Below are positions 7,778 to 18,320 of a stretch of 34,849 bases of DNA, piece by piece. The notes below the pieces were generated by a model. It worked only from the letters and a program-made list of their open reading frames with translations, had not been told where the DNA came from and made no database searches. The position numbers were made by a program, and so were the translations under genes. Each line of letters begins with the position of its first letter. The stretch's first letter is position 1. This DNA is from Nocardioides stalactiti (GTDB lineage Bacteria; Actinomycetota; Actinomycetes; Propionibacteriales; Nocardioidaceae): contig NZ_JACEFC010000038.1 in the NCBI RefSeq assembly GCF_014180715.1, forward strand, positions 1 to 34,849. Reading direction: 5' to 3'.

Positions 7778-8104
7778 TCAGGCCGCCTCGCCAGCAGCAC
7801 CACCCGCGTTGTCTCGCACCCGGTTCGCCGCCTGCTCGGCGGCGTATCGGCTCGAGAACGACTCGCCGGGCGCCGCTACCTTGTCGGAGCCACGCCAGGC
7901 CCGCCAGCGCCACGAACTGCCGGCGTCCAGGTAGACCTCGTACCGCGCGGTCCGCGCCCCGGCCTTGAAGGCCGCCGCGGCCCGCCGGGCGTTGTAGGTC
8001 GACGCGAACGTCTCACCCGCCCAGGCGACCATCTCGTTGTTGCCGGCGTACAGCCACCACGTGGGGTTACCGGCCTGGTTGTTTGCAACGACGAACCGCC
8101 ACAT
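7778..8104 (-). CDS. Tandem DUF1508 (YegP-like) small protein
   Basis: 108 aa from ATG 8104, chosen because CAGGAGGG sits at good spacing upstream. Two similar halves are visible: residues 2-50 (WRFVVANNQAG, WWLYAGNNEMVAWAGETFAS, NARRAAAAFKAGA) and 54-100 (YEVYLDAGSSWRWRAW, GSDKVAAPGESFSSR, AAEQAANRVRDNAG). This is the duplicated fold of DUF1508 proteins such as YegP, where each unit is a small beta-sheet/helix module. Its molecular role is unknown. It is cytoplasmic, with no signal peptide. It lies upstream of and codirectional with the kinase-HIRAN pair, 155 bp away, so it may belong to the same cargo unit. Confidence 0.75.
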   Translation of the reverse strand: MWRFVVANNQAGNPTWWLYAGNNEMVAWAGETFASTYNARRAAAAFKAGARTARYEVYLDAGSSWRWRAWRGSDKVAAPGESFSSRYAAEQAANRVRDNAGGAAGEAA

Positions 8105-8215
8105 CGGCGATCCCTCCTGTCTCGCACTGTGTGCGACTCGTTGCGCGAGCTCGAGACCGGTGATGTCATTGCGGTTCCAACCGGTACGACGACATCTCAT
8201 GTCTCGTGCACCTCT

Positions 8216-8239
8216 GCGCCCGGCCTCGCGGCCGGGCGC
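8216..8239 (+). terminator. Strong intrinsic-terminator-like hairpin
   Basis: Arms GCGCCCGGCC (8216-8225) and GGCCGGGCGC (8230-8239) pair perfectly around TCGC, followed by TTTGGCTTTT on the plus strand. No plus-strand gene ends just upstream, so it may be a relic of a deleted island gene or may insulate the divergent promoters. Confidence 0.65.
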
Positions 8240-8359
8240 TTTGGCTTTTCGCGCTGCTTCTGCGCCCTCTGTGTGGGACGACTCTCCAAATCAGATCAGA
8301 CCTGTCCCACGGCGCGTCTGAGGGTCGACTGCGTGTCGCCGACATTTTCGCCGACGTAA

Positions 8360-8458
8360 CGCGCGGATAAACACCCTTGTAGTTCGGCGTGTTTGCCCCT
8401 GTTAGATGCGTAGATCGCTAATACTGCTGGGAGATCACCCCGATGTTTCGCGCGGATA
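8360..8458 (+). repeat. CGCGCGGATA direct repeat pair, possible operator
   Basis: CGCGCGGATA is found at 8360-8369 and 8449-8458, 89 bp apart, the second copy ending 9 bp before the ATG of the zinc-ribbon gene. Position upstream of and over the likely ribosome site would suit a regulator-binding site; this is an inference. Confidence 0.4.
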
Positions 8459-8467
8459 GGCGGACAC

Positions 8468-8890
8468 ATGAATGACGACGCTCAGCTACTCGACCGGATC
8501 GCCGTGCCCTGCGGTCGTCTTTCATGCCGACAACCGGTGATCCAGGAGGTCGGCCCGGGCCGTCGCAAGGAGTTCTGTTCCGACACCTGTCGCCGCGGAG
8601 CAGATCGCGAGTACAAGCGAGCTAGGACCCACGTATCGACCTACAGCGAGGTACTTCGCCGAGCCCAGCACGAGGTCGCCTCGTACGGGCGGAAGGCCGA
8701 AGAGGGGGTGCTCACGCCTGACGACGTGGCCCACCTCGAAGCCCAGGCGCGGATCGCCTTCACCCGTGCCGCGACCCTGGTAGAAGTCGGCGTGCCGGAG
8801 GCCTCGGCCGCAGCCGAGCTCCGCTCGCTAGTGGAGGCGCTTGGACCGCTGCTGACTGGCGGGGTCGGCTTCGCTGCTCGGACTGCGTAG
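8468..8890 (+). CDS. Island-encoded small protein with N-terminal four-Cys zinc ribbon
   Basis: 140 aa from ATG 8468. Cysteines 15, 20, 37 and 41 form CX4C-X16-CX3C (VPCGRLSC and EFCSDTCRRG), a probable zinc knuckle of the FCSxxCR kind seen in phage and transposon-associated proteins. Residues about 45-130 are charged and helical (DREYKRARTHVSTYSEVLRRAQHEVASYGRKAEEG, AHLEAQARIAFTRAATLVEVG) and may form a coiled coil. There is no signal peptide or membrane segment. It lies alone on the plus strand, divergent from the DUF1508-kinase-HIRAN cluster. I do not recognise a named family; DNA binding is plausible from the zinc ribbon. Confidence 0.7.
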   Translation: MNDDAQLLDRIAVPCGRLSCRQPVIQEVGPGRRKEFCSDTCRRGADREYKRARTHVSTYSEVLRRAQHEVASYGRKAEEGVLTPDDVAHLEAQARIAFTRAATLVEVGVPEASAAAELRSLVEALGPLLTGGVGFAARTA

Positions 8891-9003
8891 TCCCTTGCAC
8901 AAGATCGAGTGGCCTCGTCGGGATGCACGAACTGTTGAGGACCCCGATCCACGAGGCCACCATCGCGGATCGCTCTCCAATCCGAGCAACAGATTCGACC
9001 GCG

Positions 9004-9195
9004 TCACCAGTCCCTGGCCGACGGCACGGGCCGCACCATCGCCTCAAGATCGTCGGTCTTGACCCGGATGGTCTTGCCGCACCGATAGGCCCGGAGATCA
9101 CCGGCAGCGATGCGCCGGCGGATGGTCTTCGCCGAGAGACTCACCCACGAGGCGGCGGCGGGGATACTCAGCCAACGGCTTCCCTCGCCGACCAC
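9004..9195 (-). CDS. Excisionase-like helix-turn-helix protein
   Basis: 63 aa from GTG 9195. The pattern RWLSIPAAASWVSLSAKT-IRRRIAAGDLRAYRCGKTIRVKTDDLEAMV is the small winged-helix fold (HTH_17/MerR-like) of excisionase (Xis)-type proteins: helix-turn-helix at about residues 10-31 and a wing with a KTIRV strand. It sits just inside the right att site, where recombination directionality factors are often found. It could instead be a repressor of island genes. A purine-rich GGGGGAAG lies upstream of the start. Confidence 0.75.
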   Translation of the reverse strand: MVGEGSRWLSIPAAASWVSLSAKTIRRRIAAGDLRAYRCGKTIRVKTDDLEAMVRPVPSARDW

Positions 9196-9271
9196 GCGAC
9201 GCGCACTTCCCCCGCCAGTCCCCCTAGGGCCGGATTTCGAAGGGAACTGGAAGCTCTCGAAATGAGAGAAA

Positions 9272-9289
9272 CCGCAGGTCTCCCTGCGG
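9272..9289 (-). terminator. Terminator downstream of tRNA-Ala, carried by the island
   Basis: On the minus strand CCGCAGG-GAGA-CCTGCGG forms a seven-base-pair hairpin followed by TTTCTCTCATTTC. It lies about 10 bp past the 3' end of tRNA-Ala and just inside the island, so the element appears to supply the tRNA gene with its current terminator. Confidence 0.6.
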
Positions 9290-9297
9290 CTTCAATA

Positions 9298-9344
9298 CGT
9301 GGAGCCTAGGGGACTCGAACCCCTAACCCCCTGCTTGCAAAGCA
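9298..9344 (-). repeat. att direct repeat, right copy (3' half of intact tRNA-Ala)
   Basis: Identical to 5252-5298 over 47 bp and contained in the functional tRNA-Ala gene except for the two outermost bases. It marks the right end of the island and the recombination target. Confidence 0.93.
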
Positions 9345-9372
9345 GGTGCGCTACCAATTGCGCCAAGGCCCC
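9300..9372 (-). tRNA. tRNA-Ala (anticodon TGC)
   Basis: A 73-nt cloverleaf reads on the minus strand. The acceptor stem pairs GGGGCCT with AGGCTCC (one G-U), the D-arm is GCGCAATTGGTAGCGC, the anticodon arm CTGCTTTGCAAGCAG carries TGC, and the T-arm GGGGTTCGAGTCCCC is canonical. CCA is not encoded. It is the usual partner of tRNA-Ile downstream of gyrA in actinobacteria and is the integration site of the neighbouring island. Confidence 0.97.
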
Positions 9373-9389
9373 CGGAGGGTGAACCAGGC

Positions 9390-9509
9390 TCAGGGGAGCT
9401 GGTCGGTGGCTTCGGCCCAGAGGGCCTGCTCCGCCTTGCTCTCCTGCAGCTTCTTCGCGGCGAAGGCGAAGCCGACCGCGGCGAGTGCCATGAGCACGAG
9501 CTTCTTCAC
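9390..9509 (-). CDS. DLW-39 family 39-residue peptide
   Basis: GTG 9509 to TGA 9390 encodes exactly 39 residues: a KKLVLMALAAVGFAFAAKK membrane-anchoring start (one short transmembrane helix) followed by an acidic-amphipathic tail LQESKAEQALWAEATDQLP. The length and position between tRNA-Ile and tRNA-Ala next to gyrA match the DLW-39 family of small actinobacterial proteins, whose function is unknown. AGGAAGGGAAC upstream is a good ribosome site. Such short genes are easily missed by gene finders. Confidence 0.85.
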   Translation of the reverse strand: MKKLVLMALAAVGFAFAAKKLQESKAEQALWAEATDQLP

Positions 9510-9529
9510 GACGTTCCCTTCCTCGAAGA

Positions 9530-9557
9530 AGCCCCGGTCCGCGATGCGGCCGGGGCT
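9530..9557 (-). terminator. Hairpin between tRNA-Ile and DLW-39
   Basis: AGCCCCGG (9530-9537) pairs with CCGGGGCT (9550-9557), with a further CCGC/GCGG inner stem. On the minus strand it follows tRNA-Ile by about 10 bp and is followed by TTCTTC, so it may end or attenuate the tRNA transcript before the small peptide gene. On the plus strand it is followed by CTCTCTTTT. Confidence 0.5.
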
Positions 9558-9567
9558 CTCTCTTTTG

Positions 9568-9641
9568 TGGGCCTAAGAGGACTTGAACCTCTGACCCCCA
9601 CATTATCAGTGTGGTGCTCTAACCGTCTGAGCTATAGGCCC
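9568..9641 (-). tRNA. tRNA-Ile (anticodon GAT)
   Basis: A 74-nt cloverleaf: acceptor GGGCCTA/TAGGCCC, D-arm GCTCAGACGGTTAGAGC, anticodon arm CCACACTGATAATGTGG with GAT, T-arm AGAGGTTCAAGTCCTCT. CCA is not encoded. It lies downstream of the gyrA-DUF3566 unit, as in mycobacteria. Confidence 0.97.
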
Positions 9642-9759
9642 GGGTGGCCTGCCTCAGGGTGGAAGCCCCATCGGCAGAACCGAGGTGGAACGTTACCCGA
9701 CCAGGGCCGGGCCGAACAAAACGCCAACGCCCGACGGTCACCTGCGCGGGGTCAGCGGC

Positions 9760-10334
9760 TCACAGGTCCTCGGCGAGGGTGACCTCGATGCCGCCGAGGA
9801 GGGCGGCGGCCATGTTGTAGAGGAACGCCGTGAGGGTGGCGCTGGCGGTGATGAGGATGACGTCGATGGCGGCCACGAGCATCGTGAAGCCGAGGACGCG
9901 GCTGGTGCCGACGTAGTCCTCGATCCGGAAGCTGGCGACGTCCTCGCCGCCGATGGCCTCCTGGACCGTGCTGTTGATCGACTCCCACACGCCGGCGGCA
10001 CCGAGGACCTGCCACACCATGGCGACGGACACGACGGTGACCACGGCGAACGCGATCGACAGCAGGAAGGCGGTCTTCATGACCGACCACGGGTCGATCC
10101 GGGTCAGGCGGAGCCGTGCCCGACGCGGTCCGCGCGGGGCCGGCCGGTGCGGCTCACCGTGTGCGAGAGCGGCGGGCGCCCCCGGGGTCGGAGCATCGGC
10201 GGGGCGCGGCGGCAGGTCGGGCAGGGGCTGGGCGGGGGTGCGGCCGAAGCGGGGCTTCGACTTCGCCTCCGGCGTGCTCACGGGCGCTCCCGTAGGAACA
10301 GGCACGGTGGTCGGCTCCTTGGTGCGGTCCGACA

Positions 10335-10335
<1 letters not shown>
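9760..10335 (-). CDS. DUF3566 membrane protein, translationally coupled to gyrA
   Basis: 191 aa from ATG 10335, whose A is the last base of the gyrA stop (TGATG overlap), indicating translational coupling. Residues 1-75 are a Pro/Arg-rich cytoplasmic tail (KPRFGRTPAQPLPDLPPRP). The conserved DUF3566 part follows, beginning RLRLTRIDPWSVMK, with a transmembrane helix (FLLSIAFAVVTVVSVAMVWQVL), an intervening segment containing EDYVGTSRVLGF, and a second helix (VAAIDVILITASATLTAFLYNMAAALLGG). The same family occupies this position in M. tuberculosis (Rv0007). A membrane protein of unknown function, often discussed in relation to cell envelope or division because of its context. Confidence 0.88.
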
Positions 10336-13085
<2,750 letters not shown>

Positions 13086-13136
13086 GATCGCTCTCTCTGC
13101 TGTGTTCTATCGAAATCTAAGAAATGGGCTAGATAC

Positions 13137-15239
13137 TCAGATATCGAGGAATCGAACGTCCTTGGCGTTGCGCTGGATGAAGGACCGTCGCTGCTCGACG
13201 TCCTCCCCCATCAGGATCGAGAAGATCTCGTCGGCCTGGGCCGCGTCGTCGAGGGTCACCTGGAGCATGAGCCGCTGCTCGGGGTTCATCGTGGTCTCCC
13301 ACAGCTCCTCGGCGTTCATCTCACCCAGACCCTTGTAGCGCTGGACCGGGTTCTCCTTGGGCAGCTTCTTGCCCTGCTCGAGACCGTCGCGCATGAGCGC
13401 GTCGCGCTCGGAGTCGGAGTAGACGAACTCGTGCTCGGCCGGCTTGTTCCACCGCAACCGGTAGAGCGGGGGCTGCGCCATGTAGACGAACCCGTGCTCG
13501 ATGAGCGGCTTCATGAACCGGAACAGCAGCGTCAGCAGCAGGGTGTTGATGTGGTGGCCGTCGACGTCGGCGTCGGCCATCAGCACGACCTTGTGGTAGC
13601 GCAGCTTGTCGAGGTCGAACTCCTCCTGGATGCCGGTGCCGAGGGCGGAGATGATCGCCTGGACCTCGGTGTTGGCCAGCACCTTGTCGATGCGGGCCTT
13701 CTCGACGTTGAGGATTTTGCCCCGGATCGGGAGGATCGCCTGGACCCGCGGGTCGCGGCCCTGCCGCGCCGAGCCACCGGCGGAGTCCCCCTCGACGATG
13801 AAGACCTCGCACTCCTCGGGGTTGGTCGACTGGCAGTCCGAGAGCTTGCCCGGGAGACCGCCGCCGCCCAGCAGTCCCTTGCGGTTGCGGGCGAGGTCGC
13901 GCGCCTTGCGGGCGGCGATGCGCGCGGTCGCCGCGGCCTGGGCCTTGCGGATGATCTCCTTGCCCTCGCCGGGGTTCTGCTCGAGCCAGGCACCGAGCTG
14001 GTCGTTGACGACCGACTGCACGAAGCCCTTGGCCTCGGTGTTGCCGAGCTTGGCCTTGGTCTGGCCCTCGAACTGGGGGTTGGAGATCTTGAGGCTGATG
14101 ATCGCCGTCAGGCCCTCCCGGATGTCATCGCCGGTGAGCCGGTCCTCCTTCTTCTTGATGAGGCCCCACTCCTCGCCCCACCGGTTGACGAGGGAGGTCA
14201 GCGCAGACCGGAACCCCTCCTCGTGGGTGCCGCCCTCCGGAGTGTTGATCGTGTTGGCGAAGGTGTGGACCGACTCGTTGTACGACGTGGACTGCCACTG
14301 CATCGCGAGCTCGAGGCTCATCGGGTTGGGCGCGGAGTCGCCGGTCTCGGCCTCGTAGGAGATGACGGGGCTGATGACGTTCTTGCGCCGGTTGATGAAG
14401 TCGACGTAGTCCGCCAGGCCGCGGTCGTACTGGAAGACCTGCTCCAGCACCCGGTGGCCGTCGACCTCCGCGGCGTGCAGGTCGTCGGGCGCGTCGGTGT
14501 CGCCGACGATGGTCGGGTCCTCGATCGCCTCGGCGATCTCCTCGGCCGCCGGGCGCTCGTCACGCAGGACGATCCGCAGACCCTTGTTGAGGAAGGCCAT
14601 CTCCCGGAAGCGGGCGGTGATGGTCTCGAGGTTGTAGGTCGTCGTCTCGAAGATGTCGGACGAGGCGAACCAGGTCACCGTCGTACCGGTGCTCTCCCCC
14701 TCCTCGAGCGGACGCACCTGGCGCAGCGGGTAGTCGGGGACGCCGAGGCTGAACTCCTGCTCCCAGACGTAGCCGCGGTTCTTGACCTCCAGCCACAGGT
14801 GGGCGGAGAGCGCGTTGACGACGGAGGAACCGACGCCGTGCAACCCGCCGGAGACCTTGTAGCCGCCGCCACCGAACTTGCCGCCGGCGTGGAGGACGGT
14901 GAGCGCGAGCGTCGCGGCCGGGAGCTCCTGACCCGGAGCGGTGTCGGTCGGGATGCCGCGGCCGTTGTCGGTCACCCTGACCGAACCGTCCGCACAGAGC
15001 GTCACGTTGATCGTGTCGCAGAAGCCGGCGAGCGCCTCGTCGACCGCGTTGTCCACGATCTCCCAGATGAGGTGGTGGAGACCGCGCTCACCGGTCGAGC
15101 CGATGTACATGCCCGGCCGCTTGCGGACGGCCTCGAGGCCCTCGAGGACCTGGATCATGGAGGCGTCGTAGTCGCCCGCAGGGGTGTTCCCGTTGGGGGT
15201 GCCGGTGCTGGGGATCGGGGTCTGCTCGGCGTCGGTCAC
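13137..15239 (-). CDS. gyrB: DNA gyrase subunit B
   Basis: 700 aa from GTG 15239, with GATGAGGTG just upstream as ribosome site. It is the ATPase subunit of gyrase. The GHKL ATP-binding motifs are [13 protein letters not shown] (58-70), DNGRGIPTD (91-99) and the [15 protein letters not shown] lid (131-145). The Toprim metal site is EGDSAGGSA (483-491) with DADVDGHH (556-563), and the C-terminal [10 protein letters not shown] (633-642) is the conserved gyrase B tail. Length and motifs fit a standard actinobacterial GyrB rather than ParE. It precedes gyrA on the same strand. Confidence 0.98.
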   Translation of the reverse strand: MTDAEQTPIPSTGTPNGNTPAGDYDASMIQVLEGLEAVRKRPGMYIGSTGERGLHHLIWEIVDNAVDEALAGFCDTINVTLCADGSVRVTDNGRGIPTDTAPGQELPAATLALTVLHAGGKFGGGGYKVSGGLHGVGSSVVNALSAHLWLEVKNRGYVWEQEFSLGVPDYPLRQVRPLEEGESTGTTVTWFASSDIFETTTYNLETITARFREMAFLNKGLRIVLRDERPAAEEIAEAIEDPTIVGDTDAPDDLHAAEVDGHRVLEQVFQYDRGLADYVDFINRRKNVISPVISYEAETGDSAPNPMSLELAMQWQSTSYNESVHTFANTINTPEGGTHEEGFRSALTSLVNRWGEEWGLIKKKEDRLTGDDIREGLTAIISLKISNPQFEGQTKAKLGNTEAKGFVQSVVNDQLGAWLEQNPGEGKEIIRKAQAAATARIAARKARDLARNRKGLLGGGGLPGKLSDCQSTNPEECEVFIVEGDSAGGSARQGRDPRVQAILPIRGKILNVEKARIDKVLANTEVQAIISALGTGIQEEFDLDKLRYHKVVLMADADVDGHHINTLLLTLLFRFMKPLIEHGFVYMAQPPLYRLRWNKPAEHEFVYSDSERDALMRDGLEQGKKLPKENPVQRYKGLGEMNAEELWETTMNPEQRLMLQVTLDDAAQADEIFSILMGEDVEQRRSFIQRNAKDVRFLDI

Positions 15240-15520
15240 GGCACCTCATCGGATCGGGGCTTCACGGGTGGGGACGGCTCATCCGCGCGCGGGGAGCGGG
15301 CAAGCAGAAAGCCGTTGCTCACGCGTGTGGGGCGTGCGCCCGGCCTGATCGCCATGATACCCCTCTGAGGGCCTCAGACCACGGCAGCACTCCACAAGCT
15401 GGGGGGTCTGTGGACGAAAATCGGCCCTCAGCGCCCCGTAGAGGCCATTTCCAGCGCCGAACAGGGGTGCCACCAAGGGCCAGTACGCCGGAACCCGCTT
15501 TCGGGCCCGCTCAGCGCCGG
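15240..15520 (-). promoter_or_regulatory. gyrB upstream region with DnaA-box-like sites
   Basis: 281 bp between dciA and gyrB. It contains a TATCAT hexamer (minus strand, 15354-15359) that could be a -10 for gyrB, although no good -35 is visible. Just upstream are TCGTCCACA on the minus strand (15409-15417, one mismatch to the actinobacterial DnaA box TTGTCCACA) and CACTCCACA on the plus strand (15388-15396). A CTGAGG-G-CCTCAG palindrome lies at 15364-15376. Regulation of gyrB by DnaA is possible but is only an inference. Confidence 0.4.
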
Positions 15521-16129
15521 TCAGCCGTAGGTGTCGCGCGGACCGCGCCCGTCACGCAGCCCACGGCTGCCGTGCTTCCACGTCGGGGCCTGCGGGCCGA
15601 GCACCTCGACGACGGTCACCGTGCCGTTGCCGAGCTCGGTGTTGAGCCGCTTCACGAGGGTCGGGGCGAGCAGCTTGAGCTGGGTCGCCCACGCCGACGA
15701 GTCCGTCCGCACGACCAGCACGCCGTCGGTGATCGTCTCGGGCGTGGAGTGGGCGCCGATCTCCGGCCCGACCACCTCGCCCCACCGTGCGAACACCCCG
15801 CGGACCTGGAGGTCGAGGCCCCACCCGCGGCCGTCGACGAGCCGGCCGACCTCGCCCGCGAGGGTCTGCGGGTCGCGCTCGTCGGGGTAGGCGCCGCTCA
15901 TCCCGCCCCCGCTCCCGCGACGGGCGCGCTGGGTGCGGGACCCGGGCCGCCGCTTCTTCCGCGTGCTCGGCACACCCGGCACCCCTGGAGCGACCGCGCC
16001 GCGCATCATCGCGCGGGCCAGGTCGAGACCGTCCGCCCGGTGCTCGTCGCTCTCGTCGTCGGCGGGACGGATGGGGTCGCGCCCGCCCGGCTCACTGCCC
16101 GGCTCGTTGCCCTGCTCATCGCTCGACAC
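15521..16129 (-). CDS. dciA: DciA/DUF721 replicative-helicase-associated protein
   Basis: 202 aa from GTG 16129, overlapping the end of recF by 14 bp, with GGGGAGGTG as ribosome site. The N-terminal half is Pro/Arg/Glu-rich and probably disordered. Residues about 85-185 carry the DUF721/KH-like fold: [73 protein letters not shown]. DciA helps load the DnaB helicase at the origin in bacteria without DnaC. The location between recF and gyrB is the same as in M. tuberculosis (Rv0004). The DnaA-DciA linkage fits an origin-proximal replication operon. Confidence 0.88.
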   Translation of the reverse strand: MSSDEQGNEPGSEPGGRDPIRPADDESDEHRADGLDLARAMMRGAVAPGVPGVPSTRKKRRPGSRTQRARRGSGGGMSGAYPDERDPQTLAGEVGRLVDGRGWGLDLQVRGVFARWGEVVGPEIGAHSTPETITDGVLVVRTDSSAWATQLKLLAPTLVKRLNTELGNGTVTVVEVLGPQAPTWKHGSRGLRDGRGPRDTYG

Positions 16130-17294
16130 GGGTCACCTCCCCTCCCGCGACGGTGAACGTCGTACCGGCGAGCACCGACGGGACGTCCTCGGGGACCGCC
16201 GCGGTCACCAGCACCTGCTCCGCACCGGCGACCAGCTCGGCGAGCTGGGTCCGGCGGTCGGCGTCGAGCTCGGCGAACACGTCGTCGAGGATGAGGATCG
16301 GGTCGTCGCCGTCAGCACGCAACAGGTCGTACGACGCCAGCCGCAGCGCGAGCGCGAACGACCAGGACTCACCGTGCGAGGCGTAGCCCTTGACCGGGAG
16401 CCGGTTGTCCTCGCCCGGCCCGAGCGTCAGCTGGAGCTCGTCGCGGTGCGGCCCGACCAGGGTCAGGCCACGGCCGATCTCGTCGTCCTGCTTGCGCGCC
16501 AGCTCGTCGCGGAACGCGATCGCGACGAGGTCGCGCGAGGGCAGGCGCCCGACGGCCTCCTCGCCAGCGGGGTCGGCGAGCATCGTCAGGCTCGAGACGT
16601 AGGCGACGCGCGCGTCGTCGCGGGACGCCCCCCGTGCCACCGCCTCGTAGGCCTTGCCGAGGTAGGGCGCGAGGTCGGCGACGAGCGCGAGCCGCGCCTC
16701 GATCAGCTCGGACCCGGAAGCGACGAGGTGCTCGTCCCACACGGTGAGGGTGGCGATGGCGGCCTCACGGCTGCTGCCGCGCGCGGCGTAGATGGTCTTG
16801 AGAAGGCTGTTGCGCTGCCGGAGCACCCGTTCGTAGTCGGCGCGCACGCCGGCGAGCCGCGGGGTGCGCAGCACCAGCAGGTCGTCGAGGAACCGCCGCC
16901 GTTCGGACGGATCGCCCTTGACCAGTGCCAGGTCCTCGGGGCTGAAGACGACGGTGCGCAGGATCCCGACGATGTCGCGCGCCCGGGGCAGCGGCGACTT
17001 GTTGATCCGTGCCCGGTTGGTGCGCCCGGGGTTGAGCTCGACCTCGAGCACCGCGGTCCGACCGTCCCGGACGACGGCCGCCCGGACCAGTGCCTGCTCC
17101 GCGCCCGCGCGGATGAGGGGCGCGTCGGTCGCGACCCGGTGCGAGGAGAGCCGCGAGAGGTAGTCGACGGCCTCGACGAGGTTGGTCTTGCCCTGCCCGT
17201 TGCGCCCCACGAACGCCGTGACCCCGGCGTCGAGCGGCACCTCGACGTCGCCGTACGACCGGAAGTCGTGGAGGGTCAGGTGCGAGACGAACAC
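16116..17294 (-). CDS. recF: DNA replication/repair protein RecF
   Basis: 392 aa from GTG 17294. It is an SMC-like ATPase that loads RecA at single-strand gaps with RecO and RecR. Residues 1-16 ([15 protein letters not shown]) are the typical RecF start. Walker A is GRNGQGKT (30-37), the ABC-type signature is in [13 protein letters not shown], and Walker B with the D-loop is [16 protein letters not shown] (333-348). Length is normal for the family. A GAGGGG sits immediately before the start. It overlaps dciA at the 3' end. Unlike the common dnaN-recF adjacency, gnd and two plus-strand genes intervene. Confidence 0.96.
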   Translation of the reverse strand: MFVSHLTLHDFRSYGDVEVPLDAGVTAFVGRNGQGKTNLVEAVDYLSRLSSHRVATDAPLIRAGAEQALVRAAVVRDGRTAVLEVELNPGRTNRARINKSPLPRARDIVGILRTVVFSPEDLALVKGDPSERRRFLDDLLVLRTPRLAGVRADYERVLRQRNSLLKTIYAARGSSREAAIATLTVWDEHLVASGSELIEARLALVADLAPYLGKAYEAVARGASRDDARVAYVSSLTMLADPAGEEAVGRLPSRDLVAIAFRDELARKQDDEIGRGLTLVGPHRDELQLTLGPGEDNRLPVKGYASHGESWSFALALRLASYDLLRADGDDPILILDDVFAELDADRRTQLAELVAGAEQVLVTAAVPEDVPSVLAGTTFTVAGGEVTRVER

Positions 17295-17371
17295 CCCCTC
17301 ATCATCCCCCGCCCGGCCACGGGAACGGGCCGGGTGGGCCGCTATTTACGAATGCGTCGCGGGAACGATGT

Positions 17372-17398
17372 TTGAACAGCGACCGGGAGACCTAGGCT
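17372..17398 (+). promoter_or_regulatory. Putative promoter of the TM2 gene, leaderless transcript
   Basis: TTGAAC (17372-17377) and TAGGCT (17393-17398) form a -35/-10 pair with a short 15-bp spacer. The ATG at 17406 begins 8 bases after the -10, where transcription should start, and no ribosome site is present, so the mRNA is probably leaderless. Confidence 0.55.
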
Positions 17399-17405
17399 GC
17401 ACCCC

Positions 17406-17837
17406 ATGACTCAACCTCCAGTTCCCCCGCCGCCGGGCGGCTACGGCGCCCCGGTCCCGCCCCAGGTCAACCCCGGTGGCCCCTTCTTCGTGTCGCTGCT
17501 CGGCCAGGAGCAGGGCCCTGTCGACTTCAACACCCTCGCCCAGATGGCCGTCTCCGGCCAGATCAAGGGCGACACCCCCGTCCGGTCCGCCGAGAGCCAG
17601 CAGTACGTCGCGGCCAAGGACGTCCCGGGTCTCTACTCCGACAAGGAGTGGCTGACCGTCGTGCTGCTGTCGTGGCTGCTCGGCACGTTCGGTGTGGACC
17701 GCTTCTACCTCGGCCAGACCGGTCTGGGTCTCGGCAAGCTCTTCACCTGCGGTGGCTGCGGCATCTGGGCGCTCTACGACCTCATCATGTTCGCGCTGCG
17801 CAAGCAGCACGACGTCGACGGTCGCCCGTTCCGCTGA
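17406..17837 (+). CDS. GYF_2 plus TM2 domain membrane protein
   Basis: 143 aa from ATG 17406. A Pro/Gly-rich N-terminus ([14 protein letters not shown]) precedes a GYF_2-like module at about 26-79 ([35 protein letters not shown]), which generally binds proline-rich peptides. The TM2 domain follows at about 82-140: two transmembrane helices around the conserved [20 protein letters not shown] loop, then [13 protein letters not shown]2 proteins are small membrane proteins of unclear role. It lies divergent from recF and 16 bp before the DUF2752 gene, forming a two-gene plus-strand unit inside an otherwise minus-strand replication cluster. Confidence 0.85.
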   Translation: MTQPPVPPPPGGYGAPVPPQVNPGGPFFVSLLGQEQGPVDFNTLAQMAVSGQIKGDTPVRSAESQQYVAAKDVPGLYSDKEWLTVVLLSWLLGTFGVDRFYLGQTGLGLGKLFTCGGCGIWALYDLIMFALRKQHDVDGRPFR

Positions 17838-17853
17838 TCCTCGGATCGACCCG

Positions 17854-18303
17854 ATGAGCACCACGACCCCGTCCACCACCGAGAAGACCTCCCCCGGGAG
17901 CCTTCTCGGACGCGTCCGCAGCGGCACCACCGCTGCCGATGTCGTCGCGGTGGGCGGGGTCGTCGCCATCGGTACGTCGTTCCTCCTCTCCCCCGACCAC
18001 ATCGAGGACGGGCCGGTCATCTGCCCGTTCCGCGCCCTCACCGGGCTGCCGTGCCCGGGCTGCGGCCTGACCCGCTCGTGGGTCTATGCCGCCCACGGCT
18101 GGTGGCGTGAGTCGTTCGCGTCGAACCCGTTCGGGCTGGTCGTGGTCGCCGGCCTGCTGGCGCTCGCCGTGACGGTCGTCGTACGACGGGCGCGACGCCG
18201 GGCCACCCCCGACCTCGACCGGGTCCTGAGGCACCCGGTCGCCATCGCCATCGGCGCCGTCTGGCTCGCCTGGGCGCTCGTGCGCCTGGTCACCAGCCTG
18301 TAG
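17854..18303 (+). CDS. DUF2752 membrane protein
   Basis: 149 aa from ATG 17854, 16 bp after the TM2 gene. Three hydrophobic segments are visible (VVAVGGVVAIGTSFLL, GLVVVAGLLALAVTVVV, AIAIGAVWLAWALVRLV). Between the first two is the family hallmark CPFRALTGLPCPGCGLTRSW with its CPxCGxTR-like motif. DUF2752 proteins are small actinobacterial and bacteroidetes membrane proteins of unknown function. They are frequently found beside TM2/CD225-type membrane proteins, and this pair fits that pattern. It ends 17 bp from the convergent gnd stop. Confidence 0.85.
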   Translation: MSTTTPSTTEKTSPGSLLGRVRSGTTAADVVAVGGVVAIGTSFLLSPDHIEDGPVICPFRALTGLPCPGCGLTRSWVYAAHGWWRESFASNPFGLVVVAGLLALAVTVVVRRARRRATPDLDRVLRHPVAIAIGAVWLAWALVRLVTSL

Positions 18304-18320
18304 CGGTCAGGCCTGCCGGG

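Larger units (their letters stand above)
8105..8467. other. Divergent intergenic region inside the island
   Basis: 363 bp between the DUF1508 gene (minus) and the zinc-ribbon gene (plus). It contains a strong GC hairpin with trailing T-rich sequence (8216-8239), a pair of CGCGCGGATA repeats (8360, 8449), TCGCCGAC repeated at 8337-8344 and 8349-8356, and a TAATAC hexamer at 8419-8424 that could be a -10 for the plus-strand gene. No coding region is supported. Confidence 0.5.
5252..9344. mobile_element. About 4.1-kb genomic island integrated in the 3' end of tRNA-Ala
   Basis: A 47-bp perfect direct repeat flanks the island: 5252-5298 and 9298-9344. The right copy is the 3' half of an intact minus-strand tRNA-Ala(TGC), from the 3' end through the anticodon stem. 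The left copy is only that fragment, followed by unrelated sequence. This is the standard footprint of a tyrosine-recombinase element that rebuilds its target tRNA. Inside are a degraded tyrosine integrase next to the left end, an excisionase-like HTH gene next to the right end, and four cargo genes. No replication, conjugation or virion genes are seen. The broken integrase suggests the island is now fixed or depends on a helper. Confidence 0.9.

Noticed and set aside
7662..7913. Extra small gene on the minus strand between DUF1508 and the kinase
   Set aside because: It overlaps the DUF1508 gene out of frame and lacks a ribosome site or recognisable motif.
9004..9195. HipB-type antitoxin for the kinase
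   Set aside because: The fold pattern is the short Xis/MerR-like HTH and it sits beside the att site, not beside the kinase.
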